The position numbers and the translations under genes were made by a program. This document shows positions 36,767 to 44,242 of a stretch of 64,000 nt of DNA, piece by piece. Where the stretch lies: positions 20,023 through 84,022 of the forward strand of contig DESK01000052.1 of the NCBI GenBank assembly GCA_002361955.1, in the 5' to 3' direction. The DNA is from Lachnospiraceae bacterium UBA3316. GTDB taxonomy: Bacteria > Bacillota > Clostridia > Lachnospirales > Lachnospiraceae. The notes beneath the pieces are model-generated. The model was not told the DNA's origin. It did not search any database and saw only the letters and a list, made by a program, of their open reading frames with translations. Position 1 is the stretch's first letter, and the number at the start of each line of letters is the position of its first letter.

Positions 36767-38497
36767 ATGGCAAACGACCAGAAGATAGAAAATCTTTTAA
36801 ACCTGGCACTGGAGGCCACAAAGGAGGAGCGGGAGAAAGCTCCGGAGCTGATGGTGGGCTTTCACGAGGAGGATGACAGGTGGGAGATCATTGTGAAATA
36901 CAGCGGAGATATCCTGCGGCTGGAGGATGAGGAGGTGCGGATTACGGTACTGTCCAATGGATATGCCATCGTCAGCCTGCCGGAGGCGAGGATTGACCGT
37001 TTCACGGATCAGCCGGAGATCGCGTATGTGGAGAAGCCCAAGCGGCTGGTCTTTTCTGTCAATCAGGGAAGGGCTGCTTCCTGCATAAACCCTTTGCAGA
37101 CGTCCCGGTTTGATCTCTTTGGCCAGGGGGTGATCGTGGCAGTGCTCGATTCAGGGGTAGACTATGCCCATCCGGACTTCCGGAAGGAGGACGGCAGCAC
37201 CAGGATCCTGGAGCTCTGGGATCAGGGGATCACGGGCACGCCGCCGGAGGGCTACCGGGTCGGCACGGTGTTTACCAGGGAACAGATCAATGAGGCCCTG
37301 GCAGCGCCTACGGACAGGGAGAGGTATCAGCTGGTTCCCTCCCGGGACCCAAACGGCCACGGCACGGCAGTTTTGGGAATCGCTGCAGGAAATGGGCGGG
37401 CCTCCGGGGGACAGTACCGGGGCGTGGCCTCCCAAAGCGATATTCTGGTGGTGAAGCTGGGGCTGCCCCGGCCTGACGCGTTTCCCAGGACCACGGAACT
37501 GATGCAGGGGATCGACTATGTGATACGGAAGGCCAGGGAATACGGAAAACCTGTGGCTATCAATTTAAGCTTCGGTACGGTCTACGGCGGCCATGACGGA
37601 ACGAGCCTTCTGGAAACCTTTCTGGATGAGGCGGCAAACCTCTGGAAAACGACTATTCTGGTAGGCATGGGAAATGAAGGGGCGGCGGCGGGACATACCT
37701 CCGGCGTGCTTGTGGAGCAGGAGGCCCAGGAGGTGCAGGCAGGCGTGGCGGCAGGGGAGACGTCTTTTAATATCCAGCTTTGGAAATCCTACGGGGATGA
37801 GCTGGATATTATTTTGTACCATCCCTCCGGCGCGCGGATCGGCCCCATATCGGAGAGCCTTGGAGCTCACCGCTACCGGCTGGGAGATACGGAGATTTTG
37901 ATTTACTACGGAAAGCCGAGCCCCTACAGCGTGGCCCAGGAGATCTATTTTGATTTTCTTCCTGTGGGAGAGTTTGTGGACAGCGGGATCTGGCGTCTTG
38001 TCCTCTCCCCTGGCAAGGTGGTGGATGGGCATTTTGATATGTGGCTGCCCTCTGAGGGCAGCCTGAATGTGGGAACCCGCTTTTACCGTCCTGTGCCTGA
38101 TACCACCCTGACCCTTCCCGCAAGCGCCGGAAGGCCGATTTCCGTGGGCGCCTACGATTCCCATCTCATGGCCTACGCCCCCTTTTCCGGCAGAGGCTAT
38201 ACAAGGGACTACGGCCTGGTAAAGCCTGACCTGGCCGCCCCCGGCGTAGATATCATAACGACCGCCCCAGGCGGCGGCTACCGGGCGATGACGGGAACCT
38301 CCTTTGCCGTGCCCTTTGCGACGGGGGCGGCGGCGCTGCTGATGCAGTGGGGGATTGTCGATGGAAATGATCCCTATCTGTATGGGGAGAAGGTGAAGGC
38401 GTATTTGAGACGCGGGGCGAAGCTGCTGCCGGGGTTTAGGGAATACCCGAACCCGCAGGTGGGGTATGGGGAGGACGTTATAATAAGGTTACATTGA
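36767..38497 (+). CDS. S8 family (subtilisin-like, Csp-type) peptidase
   Basis: A 576-residue serine protease. The catalytic triad is complete: Asp128 (VLDSGVDYAHPDF), His198 (PNGHGTAVLGIAAGNG) and Ser512 (GTSFAVPFATGAAAL). A large insertion between His and Ser and an N-terminal prodomain-like region (residues 1-105) match the Clostridial CspA/B/C group, known from spore germination. No signal peptide is present, as in Csp proteins. The ATG follows AAGAGGGC. It lies behind the giant protein gene and could process it, but the intracellular Csp architecture argues against secretion. It is the last gene with the GC-rich chromosomal composition. Confidence 0.88.
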   Translation: MANDQKIENLLNLALEATKEEREKAPELMVGFHEEDDRWEIIVKYSGDILRLEDEEVRITVLSNGYAIVSLPEARIDRFTDQPEIAYVEKPKRLVFSVNQGRAASCINPLQTSRFDLFGQGVIVAVLDSGVDYAHPDFRKEDGSTRILELWDQGITGTPPEGYRVGTVFTREQINEALAAPTDRERYQLVPSRDPNGHGTAVLGIAAGNGRASGGQYRGVASQSDILVVKLGLPRPDAFPRTTELMQGIDYVIRKAREYGKPVAINLSFGTVYGGHDGTSLLETFLDEAANLWKTTILVGMGNEGAAAGHTSGVLVEQEAQEVQAGVAAGETSFNIQLWKSYGDELDIILYHPSGARIGPISESLGAHRYRLGDTEILIYYGKPSPYSVAQEIYFDFLPVGEFVDSGIWRLVLSPGKVVDGHFDMWLPSEGSLNVGTRFYRPVPDTTLTLPASAGRPISVGAYDSHLMAYAPFSGRGYTRDYGLVKPDLAAPGVDIITTAPGGGYRAMTGTSFAVPFATGAAALLMQWGIVDGNDPYLYGEKVKAYLRRGAKLLPGFREYPNPQVGYGEDVIIRLH

Positions 38498-38691
38498 AGA
38501 AAGTCAGTAAAATCAAGTGTTTCCGTTCATTTTCCCAACACAGAAACGAAGCACTTTCTCCATGATTTTGAAGAAAATCTGCCCGGGTTGGACGCAAAAT
38601 TACATGGAAAGAAAGATTTGCAACAATGACGTAACATGAATGTGTGGTTCTGTTACAGACAATAATTCAAACGAAAGAGAGGCATAGCAAA

Positions 38692-39039
38692 ATGAAGCTG
38701 ACTTATACGAATGTAAATGGATACCTGCTCCCAAATCTTACCTATAAATCCGGCGAGCAGATGGAGCATCTTGGTAAGTATGGATTCTTACGCAGAGATT
38801 ATCTGAAAAATCATCGAAATTCAACCTATCAGATCATGCTTTTGCAGGATACGATCGGAGAACATCTTCTGGAAGTAGATAAGGCTGCAAGAGAGCGGGA
38901 AGAAGTGATTTTGAAACAGTTGGAAGAAAAAGAATCACTGCCGGATAAAGAAAAAGACCAGATGGTATGGGTAAGAGCTGCTAATCAGCACAGAGCCATT
39001 GCGGAGGAGATTATTTTGAAGGAACTGATCTATGTTTAA
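38692..39039 (+). CDS. tnpV: Transposon-encoded TnpV family protein
   Basis: 115 residues. KYGFLRRDYLKNHRNSTYQIMLLQDTIGEHL and the C-terminal NQHRAIAEEIILKELIYV are hallmarks of TnpV, a small protein carried by Tn4451-type and many other Clostridia serine-recombinase elements. The role is unknown; it is not a transposase. The ATG at 38692 is chosen for AGAGAGG upstream. It is the leftmost recognisable element gene, 195 bases after the protease stop. Confidence 0.85.
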   Translation: MKLTYTNVNGYLLPNLTYKSGEQMEHLGKYGFLRRDYLKNHRNSTYQIMLLQDTIGEHLLEVDKAAREREEVILKQLEEKESLPDKEKDQMVWVRAANQHRAIAEEIILKELIYV

Positions 39040-39131
39040 TAAAGTTAAAGCTTGTAACAACGGATTGGACAGGCACAGGTAATCGGATGGATTTAAAATC
39101 CATTGAAAAAAGAATAAAATGATTAGAGAAG

Positions 39132-39165
39132 GCGTGAGTGATAGAGATATTGCTTACGCTTTTTC
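39132..39165 (+). terminator. Intrinsic terminator after tnpV
   Basis: GCGTGAG (39132-39138) pairs with CTTACGC (39153-39159), one G-U pair, followed by TTTTTC. Just before it lies the palindrome ATGGATTT-A-AAATCCAT near 39087. The hairpin could also act as an attenuator for the HTH gene beginning at 39193. Confidence 0.7.
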
Positions 39166-39192
39166 TTTCGGCCCGGAAAGGAGGTGAGGGAT

Positions 39193-39507
39193 ATGGCACA
39201 GATTTTTCGTGTAGAGAGAACTAAGAATTATACGGTAATGAGTAATCACCATTTCAAGAATAAGAATCTGACATTGAAAGCGAAAGGCCTATTGTCGCTG
39301 ATGTTAAGTTTACCGGATGACTGGAATTATAACATGCAGGGGCTGGCAACATTGAGCAGAGATGGAATTGATTCTGTTCGTTCCGCAATTAAGGAATTAG
39401 AGCATCATGGGTATGTAGAACGTCATAGATTGCGTAACGAATATGGCTTTTATGGCGATACCGAATATATTATCCGGGAAGTTCCATTAGGAGAAGAAAA
39501 TGATTGA
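39193..39507 (+). CDS. Replication-initiator-like HTH protein, probably frameshifted
   Basis: 104 residues. IFRVERTKNYTVMSNHHFKNKNLTLKAKGLLSLMLSLPDDWNYN followed by LATLSRDGIDSVRSAIKELEHHGYVERHR is the helix-turn-helix (HTH_36) head of RepA/DnaD-like initiators common in Clostridia conjugative elements. ATG 39193 follows AGGAGGTG. Homologues usually continue into a low-complexity Asn/Pro/Gly tail. Here the frame stops at 39507, but the -1 frame from 39504 stays open to about 39664 and encodes such a tail (repeated IWDSQ, RFGQS, HIGQS). A single-base indel near 39500 has probably truncated the protein, unless a shorter form is functional. Confidence 0.72.
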   Translation: MAQIFRVERTKNYTVMSNHHFKNKNLTLKAKGLLSLMLSLPDDWNYNMQGLATLSRDGIDSVRSAIKELEHHGYVERHRLRNEYGFYGDTEYIIREVPLGEEND

Positions 39508-39752
39508 ATGGAGATGAGAAGAGCCTAAGGGTGGATAGTCCAATTTGGGACAGTCAGATCATAGGAAATTCCTATCTCCGGACATCAGAAAATAGGAAAA
39601 CCAGATTTGGGCAATCCCATATTGGGCAATCCGTCACTATTAATAATCCATATTATCAAATATGAATTATTAAAGAACCAGTAAATAAAATATCCATCTT
39701 ATCAATTCACGTAAGTATTAATAGGATCGGATAAGAAAAGAAAGAACGAGGT

Positions 39753-40703
39753 ATGATTATGAGAATGATGAAAAACAACAGAAATGAAACAATTATGGTG
39801 ATTGGAATTGATCACGGTTATGGAAACATGAAAACAGCAACCAGGTGCTTTACGTCTGGTGTAGTCAGATATGAGAAGGAGCCTATCTTTCAGAATAACC
39901 TTCTTGTTTATAATGGCATGTATTACCAGATTGGTGAGGAACACAAAGAGTTCTGTGCAGAGAAAACACAGGATCTGGACTATTATGTGCTGACGTTGGC
40001 TGCGGTTGCCAGAGAATTAGAGGGAAAGGGAATGAATCAGGCGAAGGTGCATCTTGCGGCAGGACTTCCACTGACCTGGGTGGCTACACAGAAAGAAGAT
40101 TTTCAGAAGTATCTTCTCCAGAAAGACAGCGTGGAATTTACTTTCCGCAATAAAGAGTATTATGTAGAATTTGTGGGTGCAGACATTTATCCACAGGGAT
40201 TTGCAGCAGCTTTTTACCGTTTACAGGATTTTAAAGGAATCAATATGCTGGCGGATATTGGGAATGGAACCATGAACATTATGTATATCAACAATTCTCG
40301 TCCGGTAGAGAAGAAATGTTTTACAGAGAAATACGGAACACATCAGTGTGTGCTTGCTGTCAGGGAATCATTGCTGAAGGAACTGGGAACAGTGGTGGAT
40401 GATCTGGTGATTGAGCAGGTGATCCGTACCGGGACAGCAGACATTGGTGAAAAATATCTGGCAGTTATTTGCAAAGCTGCCGGAGATTATACGAAAGAAA
40501 TTTTCCATAAGCTAAGAGAACGGGAATACAATCCGGAACTGATGCGTCTGTATGTAGTTGGTGGTGGAGGTTGTATGATTCAGAACTTCGGAGAATATGA
40601 CAAGAGCAGGGTAACGATTGTGCGGGACATCTGTGCCACAGCGAAAGGGTATGAAGCAATGACGGTGAGAAAAATCCAGAAAAACGGAGGAATGCTTGTA
40701 TGA
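39753..40703 (+). CDS. parM: ParM/StbA-like actin-type ATPase
   Basis: 316 residues of the actin-like ParM/StbA family that pushes plasmid copies apart. The phosphate-binding loop is VIGIDHGYGNMKTA; the second is MLADIGNGTMNIMYI; YVVGGGGCMIQNF near the C-terminus is the adenosine-binding motif. GAGGT precedes the ATG. Its last four bases overlap the next gene. A partition ATPase in an integrated element suggests it replicates or is maintained as a circle after excision, which agrees with the Rep-like gene beside it. Confidence 0.85.
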   Translation: MIMRMMKNNRNETIMVIGIDHGYGNMKTATRCFTSGVVRYEKEPIFQNNLLVYNGMYYQIGEEHKEFCAEKTQDLDYYVLTLAAVARELEGKGMNQAKVHLAAGLPLTWVATQKEDFQKYLLQKDSVEFTFRNKEYYVEFVGADIYPQGFAAAFYRLQDFKGINMLADIGNGTMNIMYINNSRPVEKKCFTEKYGTHQCVLAVRESLLKELGTVVDDLVIEQVIRTGTADIGEKYLAVICKAAGDYTKEIFHKLREREYNPELMRLYVVGGGGCMIQNFGEYDKSRVTIVRDICATAKGYEAMTVRKIQKNGGMLV

Positions 40704-41152
40704 GAAAAGAAAGAAATATCATCAATACAAATATCCGTTTGAACCTTTGTGATGAACAGGACAGACAGGCATGGGAATATTTGCAGACAATGGACAGAAA
40801 GAAGTACAAGTCCTATACCAAAGCTGTTGTGGTGGCTTTGAATGATTACTTCTCCAGAATATATCGTAATAAAGCTGATCCGTATCTGGAAACCAGAGAA
40901 AAGGAAGATGCCTTTCTGGAAAGAGTGGAAACAGCTATCCGGGATGGAGTGAAAGAATCCGTCCCGATGGCTATGGCAAAGAATCTGGTGGAGATGCTTG
41001 CACCATTTGTAAGAGAATCATCATGTGGAAATGGTTTATCGGATAGCATACTGACTACAGAAAAGTCGGATGTTGAGGTTTCAGAAGAGAGTCTGGACAG
41101 GGAGCAGGAGGAAGATCTGGATGCAGCACTGGATTTTGCGGATAGTTTTTAG
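40700..41152 (+). CDS. parR: ParR-like partition adaptor
   Basis: 150 residues, translationally coupled to parM by an ATGA overlap. The N-terminal part (IINTNIRLNLCDEQDRQAWEYLQTMDRKKYKSYTKAVVVAL) fits a ribbon-helix-helix centromere-binding protein. The C-terminus is acidic (EESLDREQEEDLDAALDF), like the ParM-contacting tail of ParR proteins. It would bind a parC centromere, which is most likely in the flanking repeats. The assignment rests on position and pattern. Confidence 0.75.
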   Translation: MRKERNIINTNIRLNLCDEQDRQAWEYLQTMDRKKYKSYTKAVVVALNDYFSRIYRNKADPYLETREKEDAFLERVETAIRDGVKESVPMAMAKNLVEMLAPFVRESSCGNGLSDSILTTEKSDVEVSEESLDREQEEDLDAALDFADSF

Positions 41153-41632
41153 CTGATTAAAAAATGACAGTAACAGGAAAATGAACTGACAGTATAGTTC
41201 AGTTTTACGAAAACAGAATAGCAGAAAAAGGCAATGGCAGTGATAGCATTTCCAAAGGTAAGAATCGGAGAAATGTTAATGACTGCTATTTTTATGCTTT
41301 CCAACAGAAAAAGCAAATATTTCAGAGGGAAAAAGTAGAAATAGCAAGGGGATTTAACAGAAAGGTGTAGACAGAGTGGAAATCTTGCATGAGCAGAATG
41401 AAGAGAAAGAATAGAGTGCCGGATACGGCACATAATTGTCCGATACTTCGCATCGGAGTGGTGCATAATCAGCCCGCTTCGGGAAGAGAAAATCTGTGGA
41501 AAGGGGAGCTTTTCTATTTCCTCTACAGTCTGCTTCTGCACCACAAAACCACTGTCATCTCGATCAAAATTTGGTATAGCATGGAGGAGAAAACTGATTA
41601 GCAGGGGCTGGCTAAGTGGTGGAGAGATGACA

Positions 41633-41700
41633 GGCAAGTTTCGCAAAGTGGCAAGCCACTCTGCACCGGAGCCAGCCTTTGGGCTGTTCCTAAACTTGCC
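41633..41700 (+). other. Candidate origin of transfer
   Basis: GGCAAGTTT (41633-41641) and AAACTTGCC (41692-41700) form a perfect 9-bp inverted repeat enclosing a second one, AGTGGC-AA-GCCACT (41647-41660). Nested inverted repeats next to a mobC-relaxase pair are the usual layout of an oriT. No nick site is known for this family from sequence alone, so this is inference. Confidence 0.45.
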
Positions 41701-41755
41701 AGAGGGCTCCGCCCCTTGGAACCCCGGCACGTCAATAACGTAAGTATTACAGAGA

Positions 41756-41938
41756 AATGTCCACTGGACATTCCACAGGAACACTTACTGATTGACTAGG
41801 ACTTGTCTCCGTTGCCACTCCGGTCGGCGCAAAGCTGACGTCCACTGGACGTCATGCGCCCTGCACCTGCCAAAGGGGCATTTGTCTCCGCTCCGCTTCG
41901 GTCGGTGCTAAACGGACATCCACAGGATGTCTAGCACC
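41756..41938. repeat. Three related palindromes upstream of mobC
   Basis: AATGTCCA-C-TGGACATT (41756-41772), TGACGTCCA-C-TGGACGTCA (41836-41854, with outer GGCGCA/TGCGCC arms to 41826-41860) and GACATCC-ACA-GGATGTC (41915-41931, with outer GGTGCTA/TAGCACC arms at 41904-41938). All share a GTCCA-like core. They could be binding sites for ParR (parC) or for the relaxosome. Confidence 0.7.
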
Positions 41939-42022
41939 CTTATGGAATCCCCTTACAGCCAGAAGTGCATCGGCTGAATTATATATATATGACAGCACAG
42001 AAATAAAAGGAGTGAATTGATT

Positions 42023-42403
42023 ATGAGAAAAAGAAACCATACCGTTACGATACGGATGAATGAGAAAGAATATGCCTTGCTCCGACAGAAGATGAAAGAA
42101 GCCGGACAGACACAGCAGGCATTGGTGATTGCTGCGATTGAAAATGTGGAGATAGCATCATCAGAGCTTAAGGAAGAATTGAAAGTATTAAATCAGAGGC
42201 TGGAAGAAACAAATCGTCTGCTTCGAGGTGCTACAACCAATCTCAACCAGATTGCGCACCATATGAATGCAGGCGGTTTTTATCCCAGAGCTGATGTTTT
42301 TAACAGTCTTAACGAAAATATATCAGGATATCGAAAGGAATGTGAAAAAATATGGCAATCAATAAGACAATTAATAAGCGGACAAATTCCCATGGGGCAA
42401 TGA
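42023..42403 (+). CDS. mobC: MobC-family relaxosome accessory protein
   Basis: 126 residues. An N-terminal ribbon-helix-helix-like region (KRNHTVTIRMNEKEYALLRQKMKEAG) is followed by a coiled segment (SSELKEELKVLNQRLEETNRLL) and the MobC signature GATTNLNQIAHHMNAGG. It would bind oriT and help the relaxase open the strands. The ATG at 42023 is chosen; a TTG two codons earlier is possible. It overlaps the relaxase gene by 52 bases, a coupling normal for this pair. Confidence 0.88.
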   Translation: MRKRNHTVTIRMNEKEYALLRQKMKEAGQTQQALVIAAIENVEIASSELKEELKVLNQRLEETNRLLRGATTNLNQIAHHMNAGGFYPRADVFNSLNENISGYRKECEKIWQSIRQLISGQIPMGQ

Positions 42404-43593
42404 GAAACTGCATTGAATATGTCCTCCGGGAAGGAAAAACAGATCAGCATCTGGTCCATATTACCGGTCCTTATTCTTATGAAGAAGTGAATTATGATCT
42501 GGTGTACCAGTCATTTCTGGAGGAAAAGCGATTGTGGGGAAAGGATTCGGGAAGGATGTATGCCCATAATGTGATTTCATGGCATAAAGATGAAAAGATT
42601 ACACCGGAGCAGGCATTGGAATTTGGCATTGCATTTGCAGAAAAGTGGTTTACGGGTTTCCAGACAGTGGTCAGTGTCCATAAGGATAAAGACCATATCC
42701 ACTGTCACTTGGTTACAAATTCGGTGAGCTATAAAAACGGGAAAAAGCTGCATAATTCCAGAAAAGATCTGGAACGGATGAAGCAGCTGACGAACCAGAT
42801 GTGCCGGGAACGGGGTCTTACTGTTGCTGGAAAAGGAAAACATTTTGATGGCAGCCAGATTGAGACGGGGGATGTCATTGCATGGAGTAAAGATAAATAC
42901 AATCTGTTCCGTCAACAAGTAAAGGATAGCTTTGTTGCAGACTGTGCAATGGAGATTTTAACTGTTATGGAGTATTGCACCAGCCAGGAGCAATTTATCA
43001 GAGAAATGAAAAGTGCAGGATGGATTGTGAATTGGACAGAGAAAAGAAAGCATATCACATTTCAAAATCAGGAAGGAAAGAAGGTACGTGACAGTAACCT
43101 TTCTAAGACCTTCCATTTGAAAATCAGTAAGGGGGAATTAGAGGATGAATTTATCAGAAATGAACAAAAAGAAAGATGTTGTATCGATAGGGATGACTCA
43201 GCAGATGCCGATCTCGCACGATACTATCGACAAGTGGAAGAAGCTGTCGCAGGAACAGGCGGAGACATTGGCGAAAGTGACTACAGAGAGAAACGAATTA
43301 CTGAAAGTTCAGAACAAGGATCGGGAACTGATACAAAAATGTATGGAACGAATACGGGAACTCCGGGAAAATCTTCAGAAGAACTCATTCGAGAATCAGA
43401 AGCTGCAAGACGAACTTCAGAGGCAAATCGAGGAAAATCAGAAACTGCAAACCGAATTGTCCAGAACGCAGAATATCAATCAGTCATTGCAGAGAAGCAA
43501 CGACGATCTGCGGAACAGGAACGGATTAATGAGCAGGAAAGAGCAAGAATGGCTCGAAGAAAAAATAAGAGACGTTCAGGACCGGAACTCTAA
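42352..43593 (+). CDS. Relaxase/mobilization nuclease (VirD2-like, MOBP type)
   Basis: 413 residues. The relaxase domain occupies about residues 1-270. The catalytic Tyr is probably in the N-terminal MRNCIEYVL, and the metal-binding histidine motif is VSVHKDKDHIHCHLVTNSV (about residues 103-121). KTFHLKISKGELEDEF ends the conserved part. The rest is a hydrophilic, Arg/Glu-rich tail, typical of these relaxases, that is read across the start of the coiled-coil gene in another frame for 449 bases. It nicks oriT and pilots the strand; a host-supplied conjugation system would be needed. Confidence 0.88.
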   Translation: MAINKTINKRTNSHGAMRNCIEYVLREGKTDQHLVHITGPYSYEEVNYDLVYQSFLEEKRLWGKDSGRMYAHNVISWHKDEKITPEQALEFGIAFAEKWFTGFQTVVSVHKDKDHIHCHLVTNSVSYKNGKKLHNSRKDLERMKQLTNQMCRERGLTVAGKGKHFDGSQIETGDVIAWSKDKYNLFRQQVKDSFVADCAMEILTVMEYCTSQEQFIREMKSAGWIVNWTEKRKHITFQNQEGKKVRDSNLSKTFHLKISKGELEDEFIRNEQKERCCIDRDDSADADLARYYRQVEEAVAGTGGDIGESDYREKRITESSEQGSGTDTKMYGTNTGTPGKSSEELIRESEAARRTSEANRGKSETANRIVQNAEYQSVIAEKQRRSAEQERINEQERARMARRKNKRRSGPEL

Positions 43594-43849
43594 ACTTGAG
43601 AGGATGGTTGTACAGTCTTCTGTAGAGGCTGTTGAAGCAGCACGGAAAAAACAACAGGAAGCAGAAAAAGGAATGCGTTCATTGGAATTATTGCTAAAAA
43701 TGGAAAAGAAAGATGCTGCCTGCCAACTTGAAAAAACAAAAAGACAAATGAAAAAGAAAATTATGGAGATAGAAAAACAGCGAGATTTCGGGAGATTGGG
43801 TTTATTAATTTGTTGTTTTCTATTTATTATATTTATTTTCATTTGGTAA
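43145..43849 (+). CDS. Coiled-coil membrane-anchored protein overlapping the relaxase tail
   Basis: 234 residues, in the +1 frame relative to the relaxase for its first 449 bases, then alone to 43849. Nearly all of it is predicted coiled coil (KKLSQEQAETLAKVTTERNELL, then LQRQIEENQKLQTELSRTQNINQ), with a single C-terminal transmembrane helix (LGLLICCFLFIIFIFIW). The unique 3' part supports a real gene. The start is uncertain: ATG 43145 has GGGGGAATTAGAGG upstream, and shorter starts cannot be excluded. Related coiled-coil proteins commonly follow relaxases in Clostridia mobile elements. Function unknown. Confidence 0.65.
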   Translation: MNLSEMNKKKDVVSIGMTQQMPISHDTIDKWKKLSQEQAETLAKVTTERNELLKVQNKDRELIQKCMERIRELRENLQKNSFENQKLQDELQRQIEENQKLQTELSRTQNINQSLQRSNDDLRNRNGLMSRKEQEWLEEKIRDVQDRNSKLERMVVQSSVEAVEAARKKQQEAEKGMRSLELLLKMEKKDAACQLEKTKRQMKKKIMEIEKQRDFGRLGLLICCFLFIIFIFIW

Positions 43850-43965
43850 TGAGTTTATGGAGAAAGCCAGTGCTTTAAGATAGATTGGTTCTTTATTTCT
43901 GGAATAGTGATATTATTTTCAAGATTGATGCATGAATAAACTGCATTGGGATTTTGCAAAGATAT

Positions 43966-44051
43966 TGAGTTCAGGGATCATAAACTCAAATTTCCAATTC
44001 ATTTATAGATAATTTCTAAAGTTCATTGAAATTTTTGGATCCCTGAACTCA
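43966..44051. repeat. 14-bp inverted repeat pair
   Basis: TGAGTTCAGGGATC (43966-43979) and its exact complement GATCCCTGAACTCA (44038-44051) enclose 58 AT-rich bases. This resembles a small MITE-like remnant or a long stem-loop. The gap 43850-44242 otherwise holds only the orphan fragment and the terminator listed next. Confidence 0.65.
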
Positions 44052-44221
44052 CTGTGGCTCACTGTGGTATAATTCAGGCACAGGGCTTCGATCCAGTGCG
44101 GTTCTATGAGGCAAGACAGGCAATTCGACCTGGTAAGGAGCAGGAAGCGGAGAACCGGGCACAGCAGGCACAAAAGGGGCAGCAGACTTTTCAAAAGAAA
44201 AAGAGTGAACAGGAACGGTAG
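44036..44221 (+). pseudogene. Orphan 3' fragment of an unidentified element gene
   Basis: A reading frame with no start of its own runs to the stop at 44219-44221 and encodes AQGFDPVRFYEARQAIRPG followed by a Gln/Lys/Glu-rich end (AQQAQKGQQTFQKKKSEQER). Its composition looks like the C-terminus of a mobilization protein. It abuts the 14-bp repeat on the left and the cargo terminator on the right, so it is probably what remains of a gene cut by the cargo insertion. The family is not recognised. Confidence 0.4.
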
Positions 44222-44240
44222 GTTACCGTTCCTGTTCACT
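44204..44240 (-). terminator. Terminator of the minus-strand redox/ABC cargo operon
   Basis: Perfect 17-bp stem (AGTGAACAGGAACGGTA at 44204-44220 with its complement at 44224-44240), loop GGT. On the minus strand it is followed by CTTTTTCTTTTGA, a U-rich tail, and lies two bases after the polyferredoxin stop codon. Confidence 0.9.
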
Positions 44241-44242
44241 AA

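Larger units (their letters stand above)
41153..42022 (+). other. Non-coding stretch between parR and mobC
   Basis: 870 bases without a convincing gene; a 70-codon frame at 41389-41601 has no family resemblance and no good ribosome site. The stretch holds small inverted repeats (TCCGAT-N7-ATCGGA near 41440), the candidate oriT at 41633-41700 and three related palindromes at 41756-41938. mobC's ribosome site AAAGGAG is at its right end. Confidence 0.6.

Noticed and set aside
36767..38497. Idea that the S8 protease is the dedicated processor of the giant surface protein
   Set aside because: The protease has no signal peptide and the Csp-type architecture, so co-localisation outside the cell is not supported; only adjacency speaks for it.
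41389..41601. Possible 70-residue protein between parR and mobC
   Set aside because: No ribosome site, no recognisable family, and the frame crosses small palindromes.
41756..41938. CRISPR-like array
   Set aside because: The three repeats are palindromes of different length with irregular spacing and no spacer-repeat order, and no cas genes are near.
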